The notes under the pieces: model-generated
Database searches by the model: none
What the model was told of the DNA's origin: nothing
The model's input: only the letters and a program-made list of their open reading frames with translations
Source of the DNA: CAUYUA01 sp963575675
Lineage (GTDB): Bacteria > Pseudomonadota > Alphaproteobacteria > Azospirillales > Azospirillaceae
Direction: 5' to 3'
Length of the DNA stretch: 64,000 nt
Assembly (NCBI GenBank): GCA_963575675.1
Contig: CAUYUA010000250.1
Span: forward strand, 1 to 64,000
Shown here: positions 53,227 through 62,981 of the stretch, in pieces
Layout of the letters: each line of letters opens with the position of its first letter
Position numbering within the stretch: the first letter of the stretch is position 1
Program-made: the position numbers and the translations under genes

Positions 53227-53279
53227 AATAAAAATACACTCAAAAGACACTCTCTTTACAGAAAGGAGACTTTACCTCA

Positions 53280-54494
53280 ATGAACAAATCTCGATTTTTA
53301 CCTTATGGACGCCAATCAATCGATGAATCCGACATTGCTTCTGTGGTTGAAGTCTTGCGTGGAGATTGGTTGACACAAGGTCCCGCCGTGGAGGCGTTCG
53401 AACGCGAATTGGCAACGCGCACAGGAGCCGTCTATGCGGCAGCATGTTCCAATGGCACGTCGGCATTACACTTAGCGGCTCTAGCATTAGACATACAACC
53501 AGGAGATGGCGTAATTGTTCCAAGTATAACTTTTCTGGCCACAGCGAACGCCGTGCGCTATGTCGGCGCCGAGGTGATTTTTGCCGACATTAACCCAAAC
53601 ACCGGACTCATCGGTGTTCCTCAAATAGAAGAAGCTCTAGTGCGCGCACGTAAGAATGGAATTCAAGCGCGTGCAATTTTCCCAGTGCATTTCGCCGGAC
53701 AGAGCGCCAATATGATCGAAATCGGCGCATTTGCTCGCGAACATAGATTAAAAATTGTTGAAGATTCTAGCCATGCAATTGGAACGAGTGTTGCTCATGA
53801 AGATAAATGGTTATCTCTTGGCGCTCTTCCATACTCTGACATGGCGACTTTTTCATTTCATCCGGTCAAAACTGTTGCCGCAGGAGAAGGCGGCGCTGTG
53901 GTCACGAATGACCCTACGCTCATCGAAAAATTGCGGAGATTTCGCAATCATGGCATGACCAAAGAACCATCGGATTTTGAAAATTTAGGGATGGGCTTTA
54001 ATACAGACGCCATGCTCAACCCATGGTATTACGAAATGCCGGAGATTGGATATAATTATAGAATGACCGATATTCAATGCGCTCTTGGGTTGAGTCAACT
54101 TAAAAGACTTGATCATTTTGTCGAGCAGAGACAAGCCTTGGTGACGCGGTATGAGACTCTTTTAGAGTCGTTGTCCCCTCGCGTTACTCCCCTAGAGCGT
54201 GTTTCCGGATGTCGTCCCGCCTGGCATCTGATGGTGGTTCGCATTGACTTTGCACGTTCAAGGCGGTCTCGATCTGGAGTAATGTTCTCTTTACGTGAAC
54301 GAGGGATTGGAACACAAGTGCATTATATTCCAGTCCATCGGCAACCGTACTACCGAAGACGGTATGGAGACGTAAGTCTTCCTGGAACAGAGAGTTATTA
54401 TCAACAAACCCTTTCGTTACCGTTGTTTGTCGGCATGACCAACGAGGACGTTGAGCGGGTGGTCGATGGACTTACAGCGATTGTCACACAGTGA
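53280..54494 (+). CDS. pseC: DegT/DnrJ-type sugar aminotransferase, PseC-like
   Basis: The 404-residue PLP enzyme has the pyridoxal lysine K197 in FSFHPVKTVAAGEGG, a mark of PseC, and PYGRQSIDESDIASVVEVLR near the start. PseC aminates the 4-keto sugar made by PseB in pseudaminic acid synthesis, a common flagellin decoration. Here the keto sugar could come from the FlaA1-type dehydratase. AAAGGAG lies 11 bases upstream of the start. Other pse genes (pseB of the short type, pseG, pseI, pseF) are not in the window. Confidence 0.85.
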   Translation: MNKSRFLPYGRQSIDESDIASVVEVLRGDWLTQGPAVEAFERELATRTGAVYAAACSNGTSALHLAALALDIQPGDGVIVPSITFLATANAVRYVGAEVIFADINPNTGLIGVPQIEEALVRARKNGIQARAIFPVHFAGQSANMIEIGAFAREHRLKIVEDSSHAIGTSVAHEDKWLSLGALPYSDMATFSFHPVKTVAAGEGGAVVTNDPTLIEKLRRFRNHGMTKEPSDFENLGMGFNTDAMLNPWYYEMPEIGYNYRMTDIQCALGLSQLKRLDHFVEQRQALVTRYETLLESLSPRVTPLERVSGCRPAWHLMVVRIDFARSRRSRSGVMFSLRERGIGTQVHYIPVHRQPYYRRRYGDVSLPGTESYYQQTLSLPLFVGMTNEDVERVVDGLTAIVTQ

Positions 54495-54499
54495 TATAG

Positions 54500-54586
54500 G
54501 ACTATAGAAAGGACTATAGAAATAAAGTAACGGCCCAAGAGCCATTGGAAAGGCCAAGGAAAGCTTAAAGAAAAAGCTTAAAGAAA
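54500..54586. repeat. Two short perfect tandem duplications
   Basis: GGACTATAGAAA twice (54500-54523) and AAGCTTAAAGAAA twice (54561-54586). Both follow the aminotransferase gene. Confidence 0.9.
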
Positions 54587-54588
54587 AA

Positions 54589-54710
54589 GGCCAGGGCTCT
54601 GCCCTGGACCCGCCAAAGGCCGGGAGGCCTTTGGAAACCATGACTTGGAGATTGTAACCAGCGAAGGTGAGAGGACCATTTTAATTCAGTGAAACCGCAA
54701 GAAAAAAAAG
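54589..54710. repeat. Repeat family B (copy 2)
   Basis: CCAGGG/CCCTGG and CCAAAGGCC/GGCCTTTGG hairpins, then AAACCATGACTTGGAG. The first hairpin differs from copy 1 (CGAGG/CCTCG) on both arms, a compensated change. Confidence 0.75.
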
Positions 54711-54749
54711 AGGCGATTCAATGATAAAAATATAAAGTGAATCAAGAAT

Positions 54750-57700
54750 TTATTTTTTTAGTCCCAACATCAATCGTCGCGCCATACGTTCCAAGATGTC
54801 ACGAAAGGTTTCGCCGTCTCCGGATTTTATCAAAAACATCTCCATTGTTGGAAACCACGGTCGAATTACTGCTCCCAATAATGTCCATTCATCATCAAAA
54901 CCAAATCGCCACACCGGAACGCCCAAAGCTCCCGCCAGTTCTCCAACCGCCGTCGGAGCCGTCACCACCAAATCCAGACCACTGATTAACGCCGCCGTTC
55001 CTTCAAAGTCATTCTTCATGTCAAGGTCGGACCAACGCGCTATCGATGCGCCAAAACACCTCTCCGCTGCGACAATCTCCGTCTCGCAATCGTCGTACTG
55101 CAAGTTCACAAACCGAACGCCCGGACACCGCAATAAAGCGCTCCACTCTTTAAGCTGTGTATAAATGCGTCGTCTTTCTCCCGTCATCAATCCCGAACGC
55201 CAACACACGCCAATTCGAATCCCTTCACCCAAACGGGCTAAACGCTCTCGCCAAAATAAGACTCGTTCCGGATCCGGAACAAGAAATCCGCGTCTTTCGG
55301 AGAAATACGACAACGTCGGACGCAGTCGACGCGGCAACGAACCAGCAGGACAGTGCTCGTCGAAAAGCGTCGGAGAAATCGTTTCCAAACCGTTTTGATC
55401 CAAAGATTCTCGATGAATCGTCGCCTGCGGAAACGAACGACGAAATAACGTCACTAAACGTGAATCACACTCGATCAGACAATGGCCCGCCAAACGAATC
55501 AACGTCGGATAACACGAAGCAAACATCAATTCGTCGCCGACGCCCTGTTCGCGCCACACAAAGATTCTTCGCTTCGCCAACAACCGACCATCCCATATTG
55601 GCCGATCCGGCCACCGACGCGCCGATTGAAATTGCCGATCGTCGAACCGTCGATCATATCCCTCCCAACCGAGGTCAACATCTCCGCGTCGAAGCTGAAA
55701 TAAGCCGATGTTGAAACGCGCCGCCGAATGATTGGGGTCTTTGGCTAAAACATCGCTCCACGCGGCTTCGGCTTCGTCGCATCGCCCTTGCGCCTTCAAC
55801 GCCAAGCCGAGTTCGCTGCGGGTTTCGGCCAAAGTGGTTCCCAACGCCAAAGCGCGATGATGAAGTTCCGCCGCCGCCGCCGCTTGTCCTTGTTGACGCA
55901 GTACCGTTCCTAAAGCGTTTAACGCCGGAACATGGTCGGGACGAAGCGCCAAAGCCCGCTGCAACGCTTCCTCTGCGTCTTTCAGTCGCCCCAACCGCCA
56001 TAAAACCACACCCAGATTGGCCGCAGCTTCCGGCTGCTCCGGAGCCAGAGCCACCGCGCGCCGTTGACACGCTTCGGCTTCGTCCAAACGATTTTGAAGC
56101 TCCAAAACATTGCCGAGATTGGTTAAAACATCGGGAATATCCGGTTTCATCTCTAAAACGCGCCGAAAACACCGCTCGGCTTCGTCTAAACGCCCCAAAA
56201 CCTGATAAATCGAGCCTAAATTGTTCAACGCCGCGCTGTAGTCGGGAGCCGCCGCCACGGCGCGCTCAATCCAGAGCGCCGCCGTCTCGTTGTCGCCGCG
56301 CTGATGACGCGACAACCCGTATAAGTGCAACGCTGTCGGTTGATCGGGAACGATGCGCAATAGCGCTTGATACGCGCGTTCCGCTTCATCTTTGCGCCCG
56401 GCTTGATGATCAGCGATTGCGCGCTCCAACAGCGCTTCACGCGCCGAAGCGGAGGTTTCCAGCGATTCCGCTTCTTCTTTGAATTTATATTTCGCTTCGC
56501 CTGTTTGAGCCATAAGAAGCCGCAAGTCGCGAGCAATCTGAGAAAGAGTAAACTGCTGGTCGACGGCGGTCTCGAACCAATAGAGCCGCATTGTCGGATA
56601 CCACGGACGGCTCCTTGTTCCCAGCAACGTCCACTCGCCGCGCTCTGTGGTGCGCCAGACGGGAATTCCAAGAGCGCCCGCCATTTCAGAAACCGCCGTC
56701 GGAGCGGTAATCACTAGATCTAAAGACGCGGTCAAAGCCGCCGCCGCCTCCAGATCGTTTTTCAGATCGATATCCGGCCACCGCGCAATTTTAATTCCAA
56801 ATGCAGCCTCTGCGGCGGCCACTTCCTCTTCGCATCGATCATATTGAAGATTGACCCAATGCACGCCGGGCAGAGTCAAAATATCGCGCCATTGCTCCAG
56901 ACGGGTGTAGGCGGTGCGGCGATGAACCGTCACCAGCTGTGAGCGCCAACAAATTCCAATCTTTAGTCCCGACCCCAGCGCCGCCGTTCTTCGCCGCCAC
57001 AGCGCAAGACGCTCGGGGTCTGGTTGTAGATAGGCCGGTTCAGGCAGAGGAGTTGCTTTCTTCTCACGCTCTTTTCCCGGTTTCTCCCATTGTTCCGCAT
57101 TCTTCCGCATCGAAAAGTCAATCAGCCGACTTCGGAACAAACGCGGCAACGAGCCGGCGGCAATTTGTAAATCAACGTCCGACGGAGAAAGCGTTTCTCG
57201 TCCCATCGCGTCGGTTGTTTCCGCACGCGCTTCAGCCCAAGGAAAGCTGCGCGTTAAAAGAGAAACAAGACGACGATCGCATTCAAAAACGACCTTTCCA
57301 TCGAGTTTTGACAATTCATGGTAACAAGAAGCAAAGAGAATTTCGTCTCCAACTCCTTGTTCGCACCAAACCAGCAACCTCCGTCCGTTCAACGGTTCGC
57401 CTCTCCACGTCGGAACAGGCAAAGAGCGTCCCCGCTGCAACGGAGGCGGGCCGAAACGAGACTCCAAATCGGCCCATCCCTCGATCAAACGCCCGCGCTC
57501 CAACAACAGCAGGCCGCGATTCCATCGGGCCAAGGGGTAATCCGGCTTCAGAATCAACGCGTGTTCGAAGCTGGCCAAGGCTGCGTCGTATTGATTGCGG
57601 CGTTGCAACTCCATGCCGATGTTGTTGTGAGGTTCGGGACGCTCCGGCGCCAAGCTTAGAACGCGCTGATAACACTTGTAGGCTTCGGCGAAATCGCCTC

Positions 57701-60437
57701 GAGCCTCCATCACCGCGCCCAAGTTCAGCAAAGCGGGCGTCATGTTGGGATCAATGGCCAGAGCGCGCCGATGACTGGCTTCGGCTTCGTCGTATCGTTG
57801 CAATTCTTTCAGCAATTGCCCGCGATTGCTCCACCCGTCGGCGAAGTTCGCATCTAAAGCGACGGCGCGATCGAATCCGGCCAGAGCTTCTTCAGAGCGT
57901 CCCGCCGCCTGCAACGCCAGGCCGAGATGGTTGTAAGCTTTGGCGTAGCGGCAATCGATCTCCAAAGCGCGCTGAATGCGGACGATCGCTTCGTCGAAGC
58001 GGCCCGCCTGGTAAGCCAAAAGTCCCGAAAGGTGCAAGGCGTCGAAATGATCGGCGCGCGCGGAGAGAACTCTCTGATAAAGCCGTTCGGCTCCCTCAAA
58101 ATCTCCCGCGCGGTGACGCGCAAAGGCGTCGTTCATTATTTTTTCGGCGTCTTGCACTGAAATCTTTTGTTTTAAAAGAGGCGATGCTTTGAGGTCTTTC
58201 GGCTTCAATGTTTCCTTTTGAGAGACGTTCGGCGCGTTTTTCATCAACGTAGGGGAAGAAGACCGAATGTCGGACCCATTATAAGGGCCGAGTGACGGAG
58301 GGCTCTTTTGCGCTTCTTTTTTCTTTGAAGCGTTCTCTTCCTTCGTCGCGGAACCATAGAGCCGCACTTGCGCGGCCAGAGCCCGTGCGACGATCTCCAA
58401 AACGCGAATTAAAGGTTCGTCGCGATCGGCCTGGAAAACGCGCATGGATGGAAACCACGGTCGAACCCGCGCGCCCAACATAGTCCAGTCAAATCCGCCG
58501 ATGACCCTCCAAACCGGCGTTCCGAGCAGTCCGGACATTTCTCCAACTGAAGTCGGAGCCGAGATCACCAAATCAAGGCAAGAAATCAACGCCGCTGTCG
58601 TCTCGAAATCGTTCATCATGTCGACTCCGGACCAACGCGCAATTCGAATGTCGGTCAACGCCTCAATGGCGGTCAGTTCGGCCTCGCATTGATCGTACTG
58701 AAGGTTGACGAAACGGACGCCAGGGCATTGGAGAACCGCCCGCCATTGATCCAGTCGAAGGTAAGCGTCGCGACGCTCTTCGGTCATCAGTCGCGAACGC
58801 CAGCAAATCCCCACTTTGGGCTCCGGCCCCAGCGCCTCCAACCGACGACGCCACAACGCGACGCGCTCCGCATCCAACCGCAGCGCTCCGGCGCGAACAA
58901 CCGAAGGCTCTTCTTCCGCCTCTGGAGCCGAGGTTGAAACCGCATCATTCGCAAAGGCCGCCAAACGCGGCCGCAATATATGCGGCAAAGACCCCGCCGG
59001 ACAGTGACATGCGACGTCCGGCGGATCGATTCGTTCAATCGGGTGCTCGACGATCCGCTCTCGACCGAGGTCGTCCACCACCCGATCTTCGGCCATACGA
59101 TTTTCTATGGTCTGCCCACGCACAGTCGCCCATGGAAAACTCCGCGCAAACAGCGAAACCAGACGTGGATCACATTCTATTACGCATTCGCCGTCTTTCC
59201 CGATTCGCCGACGCAAATCCTCATAGCAAGTCGCGAACATCATTTCGTCGCCGACGCCCTGCTCGCGCCAGATCAGCAACCGACGCCCATTCAAGGGCTC
59301 GCCTTTCCACGCCGAACATTTCAAGCTCGCCCAACGATTGGGAATGGCGTCTCCGGCTTGAAATCGCCACTCATGCCCAATCCAGCCGACATCCAAAAGT
59401 CCACGGCTCAAATGGGTCAAGCTGCGATTGAAGTGCGCCGGAATCAAATCCGACTTCAGCGCCAAAGCGCGATCGAAACACGCCTCCGCTTCCAAGTCTC
59501 TGTTCAGGGTCTGTAATACATTTCCAAGATTATAGTGGGCTTCGGCGAAGTCCGGACGAATTTTTAAAGCTTCTCGGTGACACGCCTCCGCGCGATCCGG
59601 CCTCTTTAACGCCCTCAGAACAGACCCTAGATTATCCAATGCTTCGACATAGGTCGGATCAATTTGAACCGCTCGTCGATAATGAATTTCCGCTTCTTCC
59701 AAGAAATTTTTTTGTTGAAGCGCTGCGCCTAAATTAAAACTCGTAACCGGATCATTGGGTCTCAGACTCAAAACGCGCCGATGCCAACGAACCGCCTCGT
59801 CAAGCCGGCCTTGGCGACTGAGAAGACTACCTAAATTTACGCAAGCGTCAACATAATTGGGGTCGATTTGTAGAAGCTGACGATAAACAGCCTCCGCTTC
59901 ATCGATTCGCCCCAAAGCCGTGTATGCGTGGCCTAAATTGTACAAAGCTTTAACGTAATCCGGCCTCAGACGAACCGCTTCACGATAAGCCGTCGCCGCG
60001 CCCGAATTGTCCCCCGCCGCCAACAGAGCGTTTCCAAGATTGTAGTGGGCTGTCGCCGACTCCGGTTGCAAAGAAATCGCTTGTCTATGGCAGATCGCCG
60101 CGTCTTCGAGTCGTCCTAAAGCCGCCCACACCGAGCCAAGATTGTCCCATGCGTCGAAATGTCCGTCATCCAAGACCAGAGCGCGGCTGATCAAATCGGC
60201 GGCGGCTTCGTGTTGTCCCACCTGATGAGCAATCACGCCAAGGAAATGAAGAGAATCCGAATGATTAGGAAATTCTTGTAGAATCCGACGATAAATTTTC
60301 TCGGCCTCGGAAAGGTCTCCCGCCTGATGAAGCAAAACCGCTTCGGAGAAAACTTGAGAAACCCAATCCGGCAACGCCGTTGTTTTGGGACTCACTTTTT
60401 CATTTTGCCTGGTCGCACGCCGTTGCTTTCGATTCAT
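54750..60437 (-). CDS. Giant protein with three TPR-glycosyltransferase modules
   Basis: The 1,895-residue protein repeats one layout three times: a run of TPR repeats and then a glycosyltransferase-like domain (GT9/heptosyltransferase style). Each sugar domain opens with text like RRLLIWREQGVGDEMMFASC and continues with VRFVNLQYDQCE and DLVISAPTSVGEMSGLLG. The three copies differ but are clearly related. TPR-GT proteins such as FlmG of Caulobacter bind flagellin by the TPR part and attach sugar; a flagellin role is therefore plausible. The start at 60437 (MNRKQRRATRQN, a usual opening of this class) is preferred over 60470; no ribosome site is strong. Confidence 0.88.
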   Translation of the reverse strand: MNRKQRRATRQNEKVSPKTTALPDWVSQVFSEAVLLHQAGDLSEAEKIYRRILQEFPNHSDSLHFLGVIAHQVGQHEAAADLISRALVLDDGHFDAWDNLGSVWAALGRLEDAAICHRQAISLQPESATAHYNLGNALLAAGDNSGAATAYREAVRLRPDYVKALYNLGHAYTALGRIDEAEAVYRQLLQIDPNYVDACVNLGSLLSRQGRLDEAVRWHRRVLSLRPNDPVTSFNLGAALQQKNFLEEAEIHYRRAVQIDPTYVEALDNLGSVLRALKRPDRAEACHREALKIRPDFAEAHYNLGNVLQTLNRDLEAEACFDRALALKSDLIPAHFNRSLTHLSRGLLDVGWIGHEWRFQAGDAIPNRWASLKCSAWKGEPLNGRRLLIWREQGVGDEMMFATCYEDLRRRIGKDGECVIECDPRLVSLFARSFPWATVRGQTIENRMAEDRVVDDLGRERIVEHPIERIDPPDVACHCPAGSLPHILRPRLAAFANDAVSTSAPEAEEEPSVVRAGALRLDAERVALWRRRLEALGPEPKVGICWRSRLMTEERRDAYLRLDQWRAVLQCPGVRFVNLQYDQCEAELTAIEALTDIRIARWSGVDMMNDFETTAALISCLDLVISAPTSVGEMSGLLGTPVWRVIGGFDWTMLGARVRPWFPSMRVFQADRDEPLIRVLEIVARALAAQVRLYGSATKEENASKKKEAQKSPPSLGPYNGSDIRSSSPTLMKNAPNVSQKETLKPKDLKASPLLKQKISVQDAEKIMNDAFARHRAGDFEGAERLYQRVLSARADHFDALHLSGLLAYQAGRFDEAIVRIQRALEIDCRYAKAYNHLGLALQAAGRSEEALAGFDRAVALDANFADGWSNRGQLLKELQRYDEAEASHRRALAIDPNMTPALLNLGAVMEARGDFAEAYKCYQRVLSLAPERPEPHNNIGMELQRRNQYDAALASFEHALILKPDYPLARWNRGLLLLERGRLIEGWADLESRFGPPPLQRGRSLPVPTWRGEPLNGRRLLVWCEQGVGDEILFASCYHELSKLDGKVVFECDRRLVSLLTRSFPWAEARAETTDAMGRETLSPSDVDLQIAAGSLPRLFRSRLIDFSMRKNAEQWEKPGKEREKKATPLPEPAYLQPDPERLALWRRRTAALGSGLKIGICWRSQLVTVHRRTAYTRLEQWRDILTLPGVHWVNLQYDRCEEEVAAAEAAFGIKIARWPDIDLKNDLEAAAALTASLDLVITAPTAVSEMAGALGIPVWRTTERGEWTLLGTRSRPWYPTMRLYWFETAVDQQFTLSQIARDLRLLMAQTGEAKYKFKEEAESLETSASAREALLERAIADHQAGRKDEAERAYQALLRIVPDQPTALHLYGLSRHQRGDNETAALWIERAVAAAPDYSAALNNLGSIYQVLGRLDEAERCFRRVLEMKPDIPDVLTNLGNVLELQNRLDEAEACQRRAVALAPEQPEAAANLGVVLWRLGRLKDAEEALQRALALRPDHVPALNALGTVLRQQGQAAAAAELHHRALALGTTLAETRSELGLALKAQGRCDEAEAAWSDVLAKDPNHSAARFNIGLFQLRRGDVDLGWEGYDRRFDDRQFQSARRWPDRPIWDGRLLAKRRIFVWREQGVGDELMFASCYPTLIRLAGHCLIECDSRLVTLFRRSFPQATIHRESLDQNGLETISPTLFDEHCPAGSLPRRLRPTLSYFSERRGFLVPDPERVLFWRERLARLGEGIRIGVCWRSGLMTGERRRIYTQLKEWSALLRCPGVRFVNLQYDDCETEIVAAERCFGASIARWSDLDMKNDFEGTAALISGLDLVVTAPTAVGELAGALGVPVWRFGFDDEWTLLGAVIRPWFPTMEMFLIKSGDGETFRDILERMARRLMLGLKK

Positions 60438-60580
60438 ACTTTTAATCCGCCACTCCGACACTACTTCCATTCAACCGTCGTCTTGCGCCGTCTCTCCCAA
60501 ACGACGCTTGCGCCGTTGGTCGGAAACCTCGATCCTTAGAATCTGCCCGAGGAAATATTAATATTTTTTTGAATCGATTT

Positions 60581-61354
60581 CTAAGGAGCCGTTCTTCGAT
60601 AATTGATTTTTACGTCGAACGACGATCCGACTCGGATAAAAACTCCAATAATACGAAATCCATCTACGGAAATGGCCCCGATTTGCTTTGCGGAATCCAA
60701 CAAAGACACAATGACTCGTCCGCGAACCGGTCCGATCGATTCTCTTTGTTCATTCAATCGACGCTCCAACGCCGCGCGTTCTTTATCGCCAATCACTTGC
60801 TTGAACTCAAACGTCAACTCCACCGTCGAAACCGATCCGATTCCAAAACGAATCTCGTTCAACCGAAACCCCGCCGCCGCAACCAAGGCGTCGAATTCTC
60901 GGAACTCCTTTTCCGACAAGGTCATCAACTCGCGCGGCGCCCCGCCGCTTGCGGGCTCCGCGCCCCCCACGAACGACGACGCCCACGCCAAAAGCGATCG
61001 GAACCACGTCGAACCATAATCGAAAATCACCATGGTCTCATCACGCACCATTTCCCATAAATCGGGAATCGGGCCATCAACCATTGTCGCCGATAAAGAA
61101 ATCAGGGATGTTTTCGACGCCTCCCTCTCTGCGTAAGCCGGTTTCGCCAAAAGAAAGGCCAAAAAAACCGTCAAAACAACAAAAAGTGCGGAAAACTCTT
61201 TCTTTTTGAGCGTTTTTAACCCGAATATCCGAAATATTTCAATGTTTTTCCTGTTCTTCACACCGAATTTTCCGAACATCGCTCGTTTCACGCGCCATCT
61301 CCTCGCCTTATCATCAGCGCGTCGAGCCATGCTCCTCCGCCTGTCGTCCGTCAC
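60581..61354 (-). CDS. Unknown exported protein
   Basis: The 257-residue product has a basic N-terminus and a strong hydrophobic segment (about 55-75, ALFVVLTVFLAFLLAKPAYA) that ends in a signal-peptidase-like AYA-ER. The mature part has ERRLNEQRESIGPVRGRVIV and similar, rich in charged residues, with no motif I recognise. The true start may lie further in, closer to the signal segment. It follows the giant TPR protein on the same strand, upstream, and could be its partner or unrelated. Confidence 0.6.
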   Translation of the reverse strand: MTDDRRRSMARRADDKARRWRVKRAMFGKFGVKNRKNIEIFRIFGLKTLKKKEFSALFVVLTVFLAFLLAKPAYAEREASKTSLISLSATMVDGPIPDLWEMVRDETMVIFDYGSTWFRSLLAWASSFVGGAEPASGGAPRELMTLSEKEFREFDALVAAAGFRLNEIRFGIGSVSTVELTFEFKQVIGDKERAALERRLNEQRESIGPVRGRVIVSLLDSAKQIGAISVDGFRIIGVFIRVGSSFDVKINYRRTAP

Positions 61355-62331
61355 GCCAAAACGACGGTTCTTTACAGATCAAGCCTATCGACATCTTGCT
61401 CCGTCAAGATAAAATCTTTAGGGTTGTCCGCATGAGAAAAGGCTGTGAGAGATAGAGCGGTTCAAACGATGCAAACACCGTTTTTATCGGCTCCATTCTC
61501 GCCGCAGCGCAACAATTGATCGTCGGCCAAGACGCCATAAACTAGGAGACAAGCCACTCGAACCTCTAAAGTCAGCCGTTCTAAAGTCAGCCGTATCGAA
61601 AAGATGTAGAATAGCGAATCTCTTTGCCGGAGATGAAAGGCAAATGGCGTTCTGTTGTGCTCTGTGTAGACCGGGTGTGTGTAGACCGGGTGTGATGATA
61701 GATGGACTTCCGCTGTAAAGAGCGCGTTGGCCGTGTCGCGCGCATCCAAACAGTTGCTTAAAAAGGTCGGTGAAAATCTCCAGCCAAACGCCTCGGTCAA
61801 CGAAAATGACGTTTTGACAAAGCAAAATCTTGCGCTTCAATAAGGCGGGACGTTATGTTACCCTCACGGCAAATGCGCCGACGTCACGACGCATTGGCGA
61901 TAACATCGCAAGACGCGGAGTTATGGCAAGCGATGACGTCGTCTCGACGACTGAAACCGTGGTGCGGGTCGCGCTTGATGTGAATCGCTATTGAAAGTGT
62001 ACGAAAACAAAACGGCAAAAAAACGGCGTCGAGAAAGAGAGAGCGCGATCAACAAGACAGGATGCGTCAGAAATGAAGGTTTAATGCATAATATCTCCTC
62101 GGCGCTCCGAATCGCCCTGGCGATCGTGCAATTTAACCGTCATTATCTCCTACGCCAACTTGACAGAATCGCCAACCGTGGTATGAAGGTCTCCCGTGGT
62201 ATGAAGGTCTCCAAGCATTCAGTCTCGACGGTCCACCATCATACAGGGCGCGCTATATCTCCGCCTTATGCGCCCGCTTGACGGCGCCGTTACGATTTTT
62301 TAATAAACGCTGAGCCGATCGAGGACGTAAG
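61355..62331. other. Gene-poor stretch with three tandem duplications
   Basis: Perfect direct duplications: TCTAAAGTCAGCCGT twice (61565-61594), GTGTAGACCGGGTGT twice (61664-61693) and CGTGGTATGAAGGTCTCC twice (62177-62212). No convincing gene; the promoter of the next operon should lie at its right end. Confidence 0.6.
61484..61840 (-). pseudogene. Possible decayed transposase fragment
   Basis: The frame contains FVDRGVWLEIFTDLFKQL, which loosely recalls the RGVW-x-x-IF segment of IS5-type transposase ORF A, followed by text interrupted by the 15-base duplications at 61565 and 61664. No other IS5 mark is seen. Very uncertain. Confidence 0.2.
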
Positions 62332-62763
62332 ATGGCTGTTTCGGATGATGTCAAGAAACGGTTTGCCGAATACATCAAACTCCAGGTGTTTGATGAAAAA
62401 TATATTTCCCGGGAAAAGGAAAAGAAGATACTCGGCGAAGCGGTGATGCGCTTTGAAATCGGCATCGACGACTCCCGCGCTATCATGTCCAGCGTCGCCG
62501 CCGTAAACGATTTCATCTTTGAGCGTGATGTCGATCGTCTGGTCAAAGAGATCATGCAGGCGTTCGCCTCGTTGGATCGTTATATCAGCCGTAAAGAATT
62601 CTATCACGCCGCCAACATATATCGCCAACTCTCCGGCGGATATATCGGCGAAGGTGAGGCTCGGCGCCGTTTGAAACAAATGATGGTCGAAAACGACTGG
62701 AAACCACGTCGTGACAACATTATTATGCCGCCTCGGTGGTATATGATGATTTCCGAAAAATAG
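62332..62763 (+). CDS. Unknown helical protein
   Basis: The 143-residue protein is highly charged and helix-forming (VKKRFAEYIKLQVFDEKYIS, ISRKEFYHAANIYRQLSGGY), without signal or membrane segment. GAGGA lies about eight bases upstream of the ATG. It is the first gene of a tight group that continues past the window edge. No family recognised; a cytosolic component of an envelope system is possible. Confidence 0.7.
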   Translation: MAVSDDVKKRFAEYIKLQVFDEKYISREKEKKILGEAVMRFEIGIDDSRAIMSSVAAVNDFIFERDVDRLVKEIMQAFASLDRYISRKEFYHAANIYRQLSGGYIGEGEARRRLKQMMVENDWKPRRDNIIMPPRWYMMISEK

Positions 62764-62769
62764 TCGTTC

Positions 62770-62976
62770 GTGAATGCGCGCGCGATGGGGCAAGGAAAGC
62801 GGCGGGCGAAGCATGTCCGGGACTTTGTCCGATCCTCGGACCGCTTGAACGACGCCATCGCCTGGTCGATCGGCCGGAAATCCGCACCGGTGGAGCGATG
62901 GCGAATGGGCCGCTGTTCCAACTGTGGCGATGATCCGGGCGGCTCGATTCAGGAGATGCATCATTCTGATGGATGA
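62770..62976 (+). CDS. Small unknown protein with a CxxC motif
   Basis: A 68-residue frame starting with GTG at 62770 (or ATG at 62785) directly follows the stop of the previous gene in the same frame. It is Arg/Lys-rich and contains CSNCGDDPGG, a possible metal site. No ribosome site is clear, so it may be real only by coupling or readthrough. The next gene starts six bases later. Confidence 0.45.
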   Translation: MNARAMGQGKRRAKHVRDFVRSSDRLNDAIAWSIGRKSAPVERWRMGRCSNCGDDPGGSIQEMHHSDG

Positions 62977-62981
62977 GATCG

